A stretch of 40,772 bases of DNA from an uncultured Aureimonas sp. Its GTDB lineage: Bacteria > Pseudomonadota > Alphaproteobacteria > Rhizobiales > Rhizobiaceae. How positions within the stretch are numbered: position 1 is the first letter of the stretch; every line of letters starts with the position of its first letter. Under the pieces are notes generated by a model. The model had not been told where the DNA came from. It searched no databases and saw nothing but the letters and a program-made list of their open reading frames with translations. Of the stretch, positions 1 to 8,737 are shown one piece after another. The DNA is taken from assembly GCF_913775355.1 (NCBI RefSeq), contig NZ_CAJYIU010000163.1, positions 1 to 40,772 of the forward strand. Reading direction: 5' to 3'. The position numbers and the translations under genes are program-made.

Positions 1-80
1 TCATGGCCGTCGCGCAGGAGTTGCAGGATGCAGTGGCTACCGAGGAACCCGGTGCCGCCGGTGACGAGAACTGTGCTCAT
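1..80 (-). CDS. NAD-dependent epimerase/dehydratase (extended SDR), N-terminal fragment
   Basis: Only the first 26 codons are inside the window. The gene reads leftward from an ATG at 80-78 and is cut by the window edge. The visible peptide begins MSTVLVTGGTGFLGSHCILQ, which contains the TGGTGFLG dinucleotide-binding loop that opens the Rossmann fold of extended short-chain dehydrogenases (nucleotide-sugar epimerases, dihydroflavonol reductase-like enzymes). A good ribosome-binding site (AAGGAGA) precedes the ATG. The TetR gene upstream is transcribed in the same direction, so they may be co-regulated. The substrate cannot be told from this fragment. Confidence 0.8.
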   Translation of the reverse strand, partial: MSTVLVTGGTGFLGSHCILQLLRDGH

Positions 81-280
81 GGGATCTCCTTCGAGGCGAA
101 GAAATCCGGTAAGATGACGGAGATCAACCAGGATGGATTCTTGGACCTAGCTGTCTGGTAGCGGAACGTTGTTGCAACCCGTTATGAGAAGACCACCGCA
201 GGCGTCCTCTGCCTCGCCGCAGCCCTCGACTGAATCAGACGCTAACAGACTCTGGCACGATGCAGATGAAATCTGCCGTC

Positions 281-916
281 TCATCTGGGACGATAGCCGC
301 AGAGAAATACCACGACACGTTCGTGCGTGATGGATCGGTCGGACTCGGTGATGTGATGAGGCTCGAGACCGAAGCTCGCCGCCCTCATCCGCTCCGTGAC
401 AACGAAAGCCAGGAACTGGTCCACGACGGTCTGAGGTTCGGCCGCACGAAGTTCCCCACGTCGCTGCGCCTCGGCTACGACGGGGACGATCAGATCGGCC
501 ACCGAGCGCCGCGCCTCCTCGTAGGTCTTCATCAAGTTGGGAAACTTCGGGATCATCGAGACCATCAGTCGGTCGAGAGCCACGATGTCCTCCCGGATGG
601 CGGAGCCGATGAGGTCGAGCGCGATCCGGTTCAGGTAGGCCTCGATGTCCTCACCGTCGTTCCTCACGATCCTCGGCCGGGCCTCAGACAGGAATTCGCC
701 GAGGACGCTGCCGACCGTGGCGCGGAAGAGACCGTCCTTTTCACCGAAGCGGGCGTAGAGCGTCTTCTTCGACATTTTCCCGATGGCGCAGATTTCGTCG
801 ATGCTGGTCTCCTCGAACCCCTTTTCGACGAAGAGGCGGCGCGCGATCGACAGGATGAGGTCGGTCAGCTGTTGCGCTTCCTCGGGCGATGGTCTGCCAC
901 GCGTCCGGGAGGCCAT
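281..916 (-). CDS. TetR/AcrR-family repressor, divergent from the RND efflux operon
   Basis: A 211-aa regulator is read from ATG 916. A longer reading to 973 adds 19 residues unlike the family, and the usual basic start (ASRTRGRPS) follows the internal Met. The N-terminal third is a TetR helix-turn-helix: the segment ETSIDEICAIGKMSKKTLYARF ends in the typical YxxF recognition-helix pattern, followed by GEKDGLF. The C-terminal two thirds is the helical ligand and dimer domain and does not indicate an inducer. It lies head-to-head with the efflux operon starting at 1358, and a long inverted repeat at 1094-1137 lies between them. This is the classic arrangement for a local repressor of a drug or solvent pump. 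The target assignment is inferred from position. Confidence 0.88.
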   Translation of the reverse strand: MASRTRGRPSPEEAQQLTDLILSIARRLFVEKGFEETSIDEICAIGKMSKKTLYARFGEKDGLFRATVGSVLGEFLSEARPRIVRNDGEDIEAYLNRIALDLIGSAIREDIVALDRLMVSMIPKFPNLMKTYEEARRSVADLIVPVVAEAQRRGELRAAEPQTVVDQFLAFVVTERMRAASFGLEPHHITESDRSITHERVVVFLCGYRPR

Positions 917-1357
917 CAGGCAGGGTCGGTTCGGCCCGGTATTCGGAAGCGGACGTTTCTCAGGGTGCTTCATTCACAGTCATCGCGCATGTCAAGATCG
1001 GCGTTCCCGCTCTACCACAGGCGGGCGCGCTACACCGCTCGAAACGAAATAGCGGCATTAGTCGGGACAGGTGTCGGTCGCTAGCTCAAGGAGCAGACTT
1101 AATCAATGATACGATTCGGTATCATTCATCAAGTCTGACTTAGAAGCCCCTCCACCGAAGCGCGAGCATTCTCGCACAGTCTTGTCATGCAGCCTGCTTT
1201 CAAGAGTTGCGAAATCAGGATTGAAAAGGAACGGCATCGCGTCATATAGGCGGCCACGGATTGCTGCGGAGCGCGTCCGTAGGAGCTAGCGCACGGCAGG
1301 CGCGGCGCCAGGTATGCAAGCGTTCCGTCGGTGCAATGCCTCAAGGGCCGCGTTCAC
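917..1357. other. Intergenic control region between the TetR gene and the efflux operon
   Basis: This 441-base gap has no convincing gene; the short ORFs in it have no family-like sequence. It holds the long inverted repeat at 1094-1137. A possible sigma-70-like promoter for the efflux operon is TTGAAA at 1221-1226 with TATAGG at 1245-1250 (18-base spacer). The segment 1140-1220 shows nothing clear. The promoter assignment is weak. Confidence 0.5.
1094..1137. promoter_or_regulatory. Long inverted repeat, probable TetR operator
   Basis: Two 19-base arms (1094-1112 and 1119-1137) match at 17 of 19 positions around a 6-base spacer. The inner core AATGATAC / GTATCATT is perfect, and an outer CAGACTT / AAGTCTG pair is also perfect. 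The site is AT-rich, lacks a T-tract and lies between divergent repressor and pump genes, so an operator fits better than a terminator. The length would suit two TetR dimers bound together. Binding by the neighbouring repressor is inferred. Confidence 0.7.
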
Positions 1358-2470
1358 ATGGTCAGGTCTACCCGATGGGTCCACGGCTGCCGCCCGGCAA
1401 GAGCGGGCGCGGTGCTGTCGATCCTCCTTTTGCTGTCCGCCTGCGGCGAGCAACCGCCCCCGCCCGAGCAGAAGCCGGAGCGCGTCGCGGTCGACGTCGT
1501 AGCCTTCGAGCCGATCGCGCCGGACCTGTCCCTGACCGGTACCGTCGCCGCGCGGGTGGAGAGTCAGTTGTCCTTCCAGATCGACGGCCGCGTCGCGGAG
1601 CGCTTCGTGGACGTCAGCGATCGCGTCAAGGCGGGCGACCTCCTCGCACGCCTTGACCCCGCGAGCCAGCAGGCGGACGTCGATGCGGCGCAGGCGAGCG
1701 TCGCAGCGGCCGAGGCGACGTTAGAACAGGCGCGCATCAACTTCGATCGCCAGGACCAGCTGCTGCGGAGCGGCGTGACGACGCGCGGCAACTTCGAGAA
1801 CGCGCGCAAGGACCTGCGGGACGCGCAAGGCAATCTCGACAGCGCGAAAGCAAGTCTGGCCAACGCGCGGGAGCAGTTGACCTTTACCGAGCTGCGGGCC
1901 GACGCGGACGGCGTCATCACGGAAAGACGCACGGAAACCGGACAGGTCGCCGCCGCGGCCCAGCCGGTCTTCACCCTGGCGCACGAGGGCGAGCGCGAGG
2001 CGGTGTTCGACGTCTATGAATCCCTCCTTATCGAAGACCCGTCGCCGTCGGGCGAACTGACCGTGCGCCTCGTCGGCGACCCTTCGGTCGAGGCGCGGGC
2101 GAAGGTCCGCGAGATCTCGCCGACCTTCGACAGCCGCACGGGAACGGTGCGGGTCCGCGTGACCCTGATCGCCCCGCCAGAGCGCATGGGGCTTGGAAGC
2201 GCCGTCGTCGGCGTCGCGCAGGGACAGGAGAAGCGCCTGGCGAGGCTGTCCTGGCGCGCCCTGTCGGCCGGCACCAGGGGAGCCGCGGTCTGGGTCATCG
2301 ACGAGGCGACGAAAGCCGTCTCGCTTCGCCCGATCGAGGTCGACAGCTACCGGACCGGCTACATTCTCGTCTCCGGCGGGCTGAAGGCGGGCGACAAGGT
2401 AGTGACTGCCGGGTCCCAACTCCTGCGCGAAGGGCAGGTCGTGGAGATCGCACAGGACGTGCCGGCATGA
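1358..2470 (+). CDS. RND efflux periplasmic adaptor (membrane-fusion protein), first of two
   Basis: A 370-aa HlyD/AcrA-type adaptor. A GTG start at 1331 is possible, but the Met at 1358 places the signal peptide better: a basic stretch, a short hydrophobic run, then the lipobox LLSAC with the modified Cys at residue 29. This marks a lipoprotein anchored in the inner membrane and facing the periplasm. Next come a lipoyl/barrel-sandwich half (GTVAARVESQLSFQIDGRV), an alpha-helical hairpin rich in Ala/Gln/Asp, the second lipoyl half (GVITERRTETGQVAAAAQ) and a beta-barrel and membrane-proximal region. It overlaps the next gene by ATGA and so is translationally coupled to it. Its role is to link the pump at 3543 to an outer-membrane channel, which is not encoded here. 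Confidence 0.9.
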   Translation: MVRSTRWVHGCRPARAGAVLSILLLLSACGEQPPPPEQKPERVAVDVVAFEPIAPDLSLTGTVAARVESQLSFQIDGRVAERFVDVSDRVKAGDLLARLDPASQQADVDAAQASVAAAEATLEQARINFDRQDQLLRSGVTTRGNFENARKDLRDAQGNLDSAKASLANAREQLTFTELRADADGVITERRTETGQVAAAAQPVFTLAHEGEREAVFDVYESLLIEDPSPSGELTVRLVGDPSVEARAKVREISPTFDSRTGTVRVRVTLIAPPERMGLGSAVVGVAQGQEKRLARLSWRALSAGTRGAAVWVIDEATKAVSLRPIEVDSYRTGYILVSGGLKAGDKVVTAGSQLLREGQVVEIAQDVPA

Positions 2471-3546
2471 GGATGGTGCTCCGCCTGTTCGCTGTGGTCG
2501 CGCTCCTCGGGCTCGCTGGATGCGGCGACGACGAGGCGAGCGAAGCCGCACCGCCGGTCCGGCCGGTGCTCTCGACGGTGGCCGAGGTCTCGCCTCTTCC
2601 CGAGCCGACCTTCGCCGGCTCGGTCCAGCCACGCTATTCGCGAGACCTCGGGTTCCGCGTCGCCGGGCGGGTACTCAGCCGCAACGTCGATGTCGGCGAC
2701 ACGGTCGAGGCGGGGCAGTTGCTCGCCTCGCTCGACCCGCAGGCGCAGGCGCTGGCCGTCCGATCGCTGCAGGGAGAACTCGCCGCCGCCCAGGCCCAGG
2801 AGGAGAACGCGCGCCTCGCGCGCGACCGCCAAGCGGCCCTCGTCCAGCGCAACGCCAGTCCCCAGGCCCAGCTCGACAGCGCCGAGCAGCAACTGGCCAG
2901 CGCGCGCTCGGCGGTCGCCAGCCGCGTCTCCGAACTCGACAAGGCGAAGCAGGAGCTCGGCTACACACGCCTTCTGTCCGAGACCGACGGGATCGTCACG
3001 GCCGTCGGCATCGAGGTCGGACAGGTCGCCGCCGTCGGGCAGGTCGCCGTGACGGTTGCCCAGACCGACGTTCGCGAGGCGGCGGTCGACGTCAGCGATG
3101 AAGAGGTCGATGCGCTCGCGCCCCGGCAGGCATTCCTCGTCTCGCTGCAGATCGATCCTTCGCGCGTCACGAGCGGGCGGGTGCGCGAGATCGCACCGCG
3201 CTCCGACAGCGCGACGCGCACCCGGCGCGTCCTAATCACGCTCGACGACCCGCCGCCGGCCTTCCGCGTCGGCACGACTGTCGACGCGCGGCGCGACACG
3301 GGCTCGGAAGGCGAGATCCGCCTGCCCGACACGGCGCTCCTGCGGACGGGCGCGGAAGCCTCCGTCTGGGTGGTGGACGAGGCCGCCGGCCGCGTCGCCC
3401 GGCGCGCCGTCACCTTCGAGGCCAGCGGCCGCGGCGAGGTGCGGATCACCTCGGGCATCGAGGCGGGCATGCGCATCGTTACGGCGGGCGTCAACTCGCT
3501 GAAGGAAGGCCAGGCCGTGAAGGTCGAACAGGAGCTCGTGCGTTGA
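2467..3546 (+). CDS. RND efflux periplasmic adaptor (membrane-fusion protein), second of two
   Basis: A 359-aa paralogue of the preceding adaptor starting in the ATGA overlap. The signal peptide ends in the lipobox GLAGC with Cys at residue 19. The same order of barrel-sandwich halves, coiled-coil hairpin (AAAQAQEENARLARDRQAA) and beta-barrel follows, but the two proteins differ clearly in sequence. They are therefore two functional subunits rather than a recent duplication. Operons with two different adaptors before one RND pump are known from Pseudomonas TriABC, where both are needed for transport. The stop codon overlaps the TTG start of the pump gene. Confidence 0.9.
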   Translation: MRMVLRLFAVVALLGLAGCGDDEASEAAPPVRPVLSTVAEVSPLPEPTFAGSVQPRYSRDLGFRVAGRVLSRNVDVGDTVEAGQLLASLDPQAQALAVRSLQGELAAAQAQEENARLARDRQAALVQRNASPQAQLDSAEQQLASARSAVASRVSELDKAKQELGYTRLLSETDGIVTAVGIEVGQVAAVGQVAVTVAQTDVREAAVDVSDEEVDALAPRQAFLVSLQIDPSRVTSGRVREIAPRSDSATRTRRVLITLDDPPPAFRVGTTVDARRDTGSEGEIRLPDTALLRTGAEASVWVVDEAAGRVARRAVTFEASGRGEVRITSGIEAGMRIVTAGVNSLKEGQAVKVEQELVR

Positions 3547-6500
3547 AGCGGTTCAACCTGTCGGAATGGGCGCTGCACCATCGTTCGCTGGTCTGGTACT
3601 TCATGATCGTCTTCGCCGTGGCGGGAGGGCTTTCCTACATCAACCTCGGCCGCGAGGAGGATCCCAACTTCACCATCAAGACCATGATCATCCAGGCGAA
3701 CTGGCCGGGTGCCACGCTGGAGGACACGGTCAACCAGATCACCGAGCGGATCGAGAAGAAGCTCGAGGAGCTTCCGCAGATCGACTATACCAAGAGCCTC
3801 ACCTCGCCTGGCTCGACAACGGTCTATCTCTACCTCCTCGACACGACGCCGGCCAAGGACGTCGCCCAGCAGTGGGTGCGAGCGCGCAACCTCATCCGCG
3901 ACATCCAGTCCGAGATGCCTTCAGGCGTTCAGGGTCCCTTCTTCAACGACGACTTCGGCGACGTCTACGGCAACATCTATGCCCTGACGGCGGACGGCGT
4001 CTCCCAGCGCCAGTTGCGCGACTACGCCGAGGCGGCCCGCGACAAGATCCTCGGCGTGCCCAATGTCGGCAAAGTCAACCTGATCGGTGCGCAGGACGAG
4101 GTGATCTATCTGGAGTTCTCCGTCCGCGAGATCGCCGCCCTCGGCCTCAGCCAGCAGACCATCATCGATGCGCTGGCGGCCCAGAACGCGGTGGTCCCGT
4201 CAGGGACGATCGATGCCGACGGCGAGCGCATCACGGTGCGCGTCAACGGGCAGTTCGCCTCCGAGGACAGCCTGCGCAACGTCAATCTCTGGATCAACGA
4301 CCGCTTCTTCCGCCTGTCAGACGTAGCGCGGATCGTGCGGACGTACCAGGATCCCCCGCAGGCCCTGTTCCGCTACAAGGGCGAGCCAGCGCTCGGGCTC
4401 GCGATCGGTATGAAGGCCGGCGCGAACCTCCTCGAGTTCGGCGAAGCCCTGACCACCGAGATGAAGGCCGTCGAGGCGCAACTGCCGATCGGCGTCGGCC
4501 TGCATCTCGTCTCCGATCAGCCGCATGTGGTGGAGGAAGCGGTCGGCGGCTTCACGACGGCGCTCGTCGAGGCGATCGTCATCGTGCTCGCCGTGTCGTT
4601 CGTCAGCCTCGGCCTGCGCGCCGGCTTCATCGTCACGCTCGCCATTCCCCTGACCCTCGCCATCACCTTCATGGTGATGGAGTATTCCGGTGTCTCGCTG
4701 CAGCGCATCTCCCTCGGCGCCCTGATCATCGCGCTCGGCCTTCTTGTCGACGACGCGATGATCGCAATCGAGATGATGGTGGCACGGCTGGAGGTCGGCG
4801 ACGACCTGCACAAGGCGGCGACCTACATCTACACCTCGACCGCCTTCCCCATGCTGACGGGAACGCTGGTCACGGTCGCCAGCTTCATGCCGGTCGGCCT
4901 CAACAGCAGCGCTGCGGGCGAGTTCACCTTCACCCTGTTCGTCGTGATCGCGGTCTCCCTGATCGTCTCCTGGCTCGTGGCCGTGATCTTCATGCCGATC
5001 CTCGGCGTGACCTTCATGCCGAAGTCGATGAAGAAGCACTCGGAGAAGAAGGGGCTGTTCGGCCGATCCTTCTCGGCGATCCTGCGTCTTTGCGTGCGCT
5101 TCAAGTGGCTCACCATCCTGGCGACCGTCGGGCTCTTCGCCCTTGCGATCTTCGGTATGGGCTTTGTCCAGCAGCAGTTCTTTCCGACCTCGGACCGGCC
5201 CGAGGTGATCGTCGACTGGACGGCGGCGCAGAACACCTCGATCGACGAGACGCGAGCCCAGATGGATCGCTTCGAGACGAACCTGCGCGATGATCCGGAC
5301 ATCACCTACTGGTCGTCCTATGTCGGACAGGGCGCCGTTCGCTTCGTGCTGTCGTTCGACGTGCAGCCGGCCAGTCCGAACTACGGCCAGATCGTCATCA
5401 TGACGACGGACGTGGAGGCGCGCGACCGCGTGATCGCGAAGCTGCGCGACATCGGCGAGCGCGACTTCCTCGGGACCGATGTCTTCGTCCACACGATGGA
5501 TCTCGGGCCGCCCGTCGGCCGGCCGATCCAGTATCGTGTCAGCGGTCCCGACCTTCAGGTCGTGCGCGGCATTGCGCAGCGCGTCGCCGGGGCCGTCGGC
5601 GCCAACCCGAACATGGGCCGCGTGACGCTGGACTGGAACGAGCCCGCCCGCGTCGTCAAGGTGAACGTCCTCCAGGACAAGGCACGCCAGCTCGGCATAT
5701 CCTCGCAGGACATCGCCTCGGCGCTCGGGAACGTCGTCGGTGGGACGACGGCAACCCAGATCCGCGACGGGATCTATCTCGTCGACGTCATCAGCCGGGC
5801 CCGCGACGAAGAACGCAGCTCGATCGAGACCCTGCGCAACCTCCAGCTGAACACCCAGGACGGGCGCGTCATTCCGCTCGCCGCCGTCGCGACCCTCGAC
5901 CATGAGATGGAGCAGCCCTTCATCTGGCGCCGCGACCGCGTACCGACGATCACGGTGAAGGCGACCGTGAGCTCGAAGGCGCAGCCGGCGACGATCGACG
6001 AGGAGCTGGCGCCCGAGATCGAGGCGCTTCGGGCGGAGCTTCCGCCGTCTTACGCGATCGCCGTCGGCGGCGCGGTCGAGGAAAGCGCCAAGGGACAGGG
6101 CCCGATCGCCGGCGTCCTGCCGCTGATGCTCCTGACGATGACGACGATCCTGATGTTCCAGCTGCAGAGCTTCCAGCGCCTCTTCCTGGTCGTCGCCGTG
6201 GCACCGCTCGGCCTGATCGGCGTCGTGGCGGCGCTGGTTCCCTCGGGAGCGCCCCTCGGCTTCGTCGCCATCCTCGGGGTCCTCGCGCTGATCGGCATCC
6301 TCATCCGAAACTCGGTGATCCTGATCGTGCAGATCGAGGATCACATCCGCGAGGGGTGGGGCCGCTGGGACGCGGTGCTGGACGCCACGGAACACCGGAT
6401 GCGGCCGATCATGCTCACCGCGGCGGCCGCCTCGCTCGCCCTCATCCCGATCTCGCGCGAGATCTTCTGGGGACCGATGGCCTTCGCCATGATGGGCGGG

Positions 6501-6665
6501 ATCATCGTGGGAACCGTCCTCACGCTCCTGTTCCTGCCCGCGCTCTACGTCGCCTGGTTCCGCATCAAGCCGAGCGAGACGGGCCAGCCGGACCATCACG
6601 GCCCGGCGTCCGACGAGCCGTTCAAGGCGGACGGGAGCGGCAAGGCCGGCACGGCGATGGCCTAG
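3543..6665 (+). CDS. RND multidrug/solute efflux pump, inner-membrane permease (AcrB superfamily)
   Basis: A 1040-aa pump of normal RND length, starting at a TTG that overlaps the stop of the adaptor gene (TTGA). It shows the two-fold RND plan: TM1, a large periplasmic loop, TM2-6, TM7, a second periplasmic loop and TM8-12. The proton-relay aspartate pair lies in TM4 (GLLVDDAMIAIEMM), and the early motif LGREEDPNFTIKTM is typical of this subgroup. It would use proton influx to expel substrates from the periplasm or inner membrane through a trimeric complex with the two adaptors. The substrate is unknown. The C-terminal tail (SETGQPDHHGPASDEPFKAD) is polar and short. No outer-membrane factor gene accompanies it, so a TolC-type channel must come from elsewhere. 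Confidence 0.93.
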   Translation: MKRFNLSEWALHHRSLVWYFMIVFAVAGGLSYINLGREEDPNFTIKTMIIQANWPGATLEDTVNQITERIEKKLEELPQIDYTKSLTSPGSTTVYLYLLDTTPAKDVAQQWVRARNLIRDIQSEMPSGVQGPFFNDDFGDVYGNIYALTADGVSQRQLRDYAEAARDKILGVPNVGKVNLIGAQDEVIYLEFSVREIAALGLSQQTIIDALAAQNAVVPSGTIDADGERITVRVNGQFASEDSLRNVNLWINDRFFRLSDVARIVRTYQDPPQALFRYKGEPALGLAIGMKAGANLLEFGEALTTEMKAVEAQLPIGVGLHLVSDQPHVVEEAVGGFTTALVEAIVIVLAVSFVSLGLRAGFIVTLAIPLTLAITFMVMEYSGVSLQRISLGALIIALGLLVDDAMIAIEMMVARLEVGDDLHKAATYIYTSTAFPMLTGTLVTVASFMPVGLNSSAAGEFTFTLFVVIAVSLIVSWLVAVIFMPILGVTFMPKSMKKHSEKKGLFGRSFSAILRLCVRFKWLTILATVGLFALAIFGMGFVQQQFFPTSDRPEVIVDWTAAQNTSIDETRAQMDRFETNLRDDPDITYWSSYVGQGAVRFVLSFDVQPASPNYGQIVIMTTDVEARDRVIAKLRDIGERDFLGTDVFVHTMDLGPPVGRPIQYRVSGPDLQVVRGIAQRVAGAVGANPNMGRVTLDWNEPARVVKVNVLQDKARQLGISSQDIASALGNVVGGTTATQIRDGIYLVDVISRARDEERSSIETLRNLQLNTQDGRVIPLAAVATLDHEMEQPFIWRRDRVPTITVKATVSSKAQPATIDEELAPEIEALRAELPPSYAIAVGGAVEESAKGQGPIAGVLPLMLLTMTTILMFQLQSFQRLFLVVAVAPLGLIGVVAALVPSGAPLGFVAILGVLALIGILIRNSVILIVQIEDHIREGWGRWDAVLDATEHRMRPIMLTAAAASLALIPISREIFWGPMAFAMMGGIIVGTVLTLLFLPALYVAWFRIKPSETGQPDHHGPASDEPFKADGSGKAGTAMA

Positions 6666-6753
6666 CCGCCGCGACCGTTACCGCCATCGCCGGGAGACGC
6701 CGCAAGCCTGAACGGGCGCGCAGACATCCGCCTCACCGCAGGGAAAAGCCCAA

Positions 6754-8031
6754 TTGAACCGAGACCATCACCTCGTCATCGTCGGCGGCGGCGTCGCCGG
6801 CCTCGACATCGCCAGCCGTATTGGCGGCCGGGACGCTCTGCGCGTCACGCTGATCGATCGCGAACCGGCCCATATCTGGAAGCCCATGCTGCACACGATC
6901 GCGGCCGGCACTCAGTCCTCCTCGTTCCAGCAGACCTCTTTTGTCGGGCAGGCCCGCGAAAGGGGTTTCGCCTATCAGCCCGGCGAGGCGATCGGCATCG
7001 ACCGCAAGCAACGGGAGGTTCGGCTGGGGCCGATCGTCGCGGACGGGCGGGACATCGTCCCGGCGCGCAGCGTCAGCTACGATACGCTCGTCCTTGCGGT
7101 CGGAAGCGAGGCCAACGATTTCGGCACCCCAGGAGCCGGCCGTCACTGCCTGACCATCAATTCGCGCGGTCAGGCCATCGCCTTCAACGACCGGATGAGG
7201 ATCGAACTCCTCCACGCCCTGGCACAGGACCGGACGTTCGGGGTCGCGATCGTCGGCGGCGGGGCCACCGGGGTGGAACTGGCGGCCGAGATCGTGCAGC
7301 TTGCCGAGATCGTGCAGGGTTACGGGATCAGCGGCCTCAGGGAGCGGGTCCGCATTTCGTTGATCGACACGGGCGACCGGCTTCTTCGCGCCTTCCCCGA
7401 GCGGATCTCGCATGCCGTCGCGGCGCGCCTGCGCGAGATGGGCGTCGAAGTGAACCTCAGTGTAAAGGTTGTTTCAGTCGACGAGGAGGCGTTCAACCTC
7501 TCCGACGGCAAGATTGTGCGCGCCGAAATGAAGGTCTGGGCGGCAGGCGTGCGGGCTCCCGGTCTCCTGTCCACGATCGAGGGGATCCAGTTGAGCAAGC
7601 TCGGCCAAATCGTCGTCGGGGACGATCTGAGATCGGTCGACGACCGTTCGATCGTCGGCGTCGGCGACTGCGCCAGCCCCCGTTTCGCGGACGCCTCGAT
7701 TCTGGTCCCGACCACGGCGCAGGCGGCCTCGCAGGAGGCTGACTACCTTGTCCGTCATCTGCCGACCCTGATCGCGGGCGGCACCGCTCCCGCCTTTCAG
7801 TACCGCGACTTCGGCTCACTCGTGTCGCTCGGGGGCTACGACGCCTACGGAACGCTCGGTCGCATCGGCCTGTTCGGAGGCGGATTTCTGAAGGGGCGTG
7901 TCGCGCAACTCGGGCATGCGCTGCTTTACCGCCGCCATCAGGCTCGGCTGCACGGGATGGGCCGGGGCAGCCTTCTCTGGCTTGCGGACGTCCTGAACGC
8001 GCGGGTTAGACCGCGGGCGCGCTTGTCATGA
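6754..8031 (+). CDS. ndh: Type II NADH:quinone oxidoreductase (NDH-2), FAD-dependent
   Basis: A 425-aa flavoprotein from a TTG start at 6754. The N-terminal FAD-binding fold shows VIVGGGVAGLDIA, and a second Rossmann fold for NADH shows VAIVGGGATGVELAAE. The later IVGVGDCA segment contacts FAD. The C-terminus (RRHQARLHGMGRGSLLWLAD) is the amphipathic membrane-binding tail of bacterial NDH-2. It would pass electrons from NADH to quinone at the inner face of the membrane without pumping protons. It follows the pump gene by 88 bases and overlaps the next gene by ATGA. Sulfide:quinone reductase is a less likely alternative, because its catalytic cysteines are not evident. Confidence 0.85.
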   Translation: MNRDHHLVIVGGGVAGLDIASRIGGRDALRVTLIDREPAHIWKPMLHTIAAGTQSSSFQQTSFVGQARERGFAYQPGEAIGIDRKQREVRLGPIVADGRDIVPARSVSYDTLVLAVGSEANDFGTPGAGRHCLTINSRGQAIAFNDRMRIELLHALAQDRTFGVAIVGGGATGVELAAEIVQLAEIVQGYGISGLRERVRISLIDTGDRLLRAFPERISHAVAARLREMGVEVNLSVKVVSVDEEAFNLSDGKIVRAEMKVWAAGVRAPGLLSTIEGIQLSKLGQIVVGDDLRSVDDRSIVGVGDCASPRFADASILVPTTAQAASQEADYLVRHLPTLIAGGTAPAFQYRDFGSLVSLGGYDAYGTLGRIGLFGGGFLKGRVAQLGHALLYRRHQARLHGMGRGSLLWLADVLNARVRPRARLS

Positions 8032-8348
8032 GCGAAGACGCCGAATTACCCGCCGCGAAACAGCCTTCCGCAACATCGCAAGGACCAAGAGATGAAACAG
8101 CGAATGCTGGTCTCTCCTCTGAGCAGTGCCGCGCCGCTCGCGGACTGCTGGACTGGTCGGTCCAGAAGCTGGCACGACACGCCGGCGTTCCTGTCGACTG
8201 CGTGCGTATTTTCGAACGTCGTCGGAATGAAGGGGATGCCGATACGGTTGAACTGATTCGTCACGCGCTTGAGCTCGGCGGGATCGAATTCATTCCCGAG
8301 GATAAAAAGGGAGCGGGTGCAAGACTACGAAAGCCATCGGCCAAGTAA
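8028..8348 (+). CDS. Small XRE-type helix-turn-helix protein coupled to ndh
   Basis: A 106-aa protein whose ATG overlaps the ndh stop (ATGA). After a polar N-terminus, residues about 29-90 form a helix-turn-helix of the Cro/C1 type (LSSEQCRAARGLLDWSVQKLARHAGVPVDCVRIFERRRN), followed by a short tail with the pattern GIEFIPEDKKGAGARLRKP. That pattern recurs in many alphaproteobacterial stand-alone HTH proteins. It is predicted to bind DNA. The target is unknown, but its tight coupling to ndh suggests linked expression. Confidence 0.8.
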   Translation: MSEDAELPAAKQPSATSQGPRDETANAGLSSEQCRAARGLLDWSVQKLARHAGVPVDCVRIFERRRNEGDADTVELIRHALELGGIEFIPEDKKGAGARLRKPSAK

Positions 8349-8737
8349 TTTATTCGCATCCACCCCTTCTTTCACCAATTCGATGAATACTGAAACAAAA
8401 TCAATATTCATCAGTATTCTGAATATCCTTGAAATTCCCTCATGCATGCGTTCGCGCCATGCCTACAAGATCGACTCAAGTTGAATTGACGTTTTGAATG
8501 ATGCTACCTGAATAACCATGCCACAATCCGTGGATTTGCGATGATCGGGTGTTCTAGCAGATCTTCTACACCGTGGGAGCTACGGCCCTCGGCTTTGAGA
8601 ATGGAGGGGCAACACAACCTGTTGCGTCCGCGTGTCTGTCGACGGCCTCGTCACTGAAGCGCTGAGCGCTGCAGTCGCTCGCAGGTCTGGAGGGCCTCTC
8701 CTACCAAGACCTGTATGTGTCCAACAACGATTGCGCG
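8349..8737. other. Intergenic region with AT-rich segment and overlapping inverted repeats
   Basis: This 389-base gap separates the ndh/HTH pair from the convergent TetR gene and has no credible gene. The stretch 8350-8520 is distinctly AT-rich compared with the rest of the window. It contains three mutually exclusive stems: 8382-8389 with 8405-8412, 8385-8393 with 8411-8419, and 8404-8409 with 8421-8426. The remainder (8530-8737) shows nothing recognisable. Confidence 0.5.

Noticed and set aside
1129-1344. A 71-codon minus-strand frame in the TetR/efflux gap
   Set aside because: No family-like sequence, it overlaps the operator and the putative promoter, and its start has no ribosome-binding site.
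4317-6599. A very long open frame (760 codons) on the strand opposite the RND pump
   Set aside because: Its predicted product is dominated by Asp, Arg, Glu and His as expected for antisense reading of GC-rich codons, and it has no domain. The plus-strand frame is an unambiguous pump.
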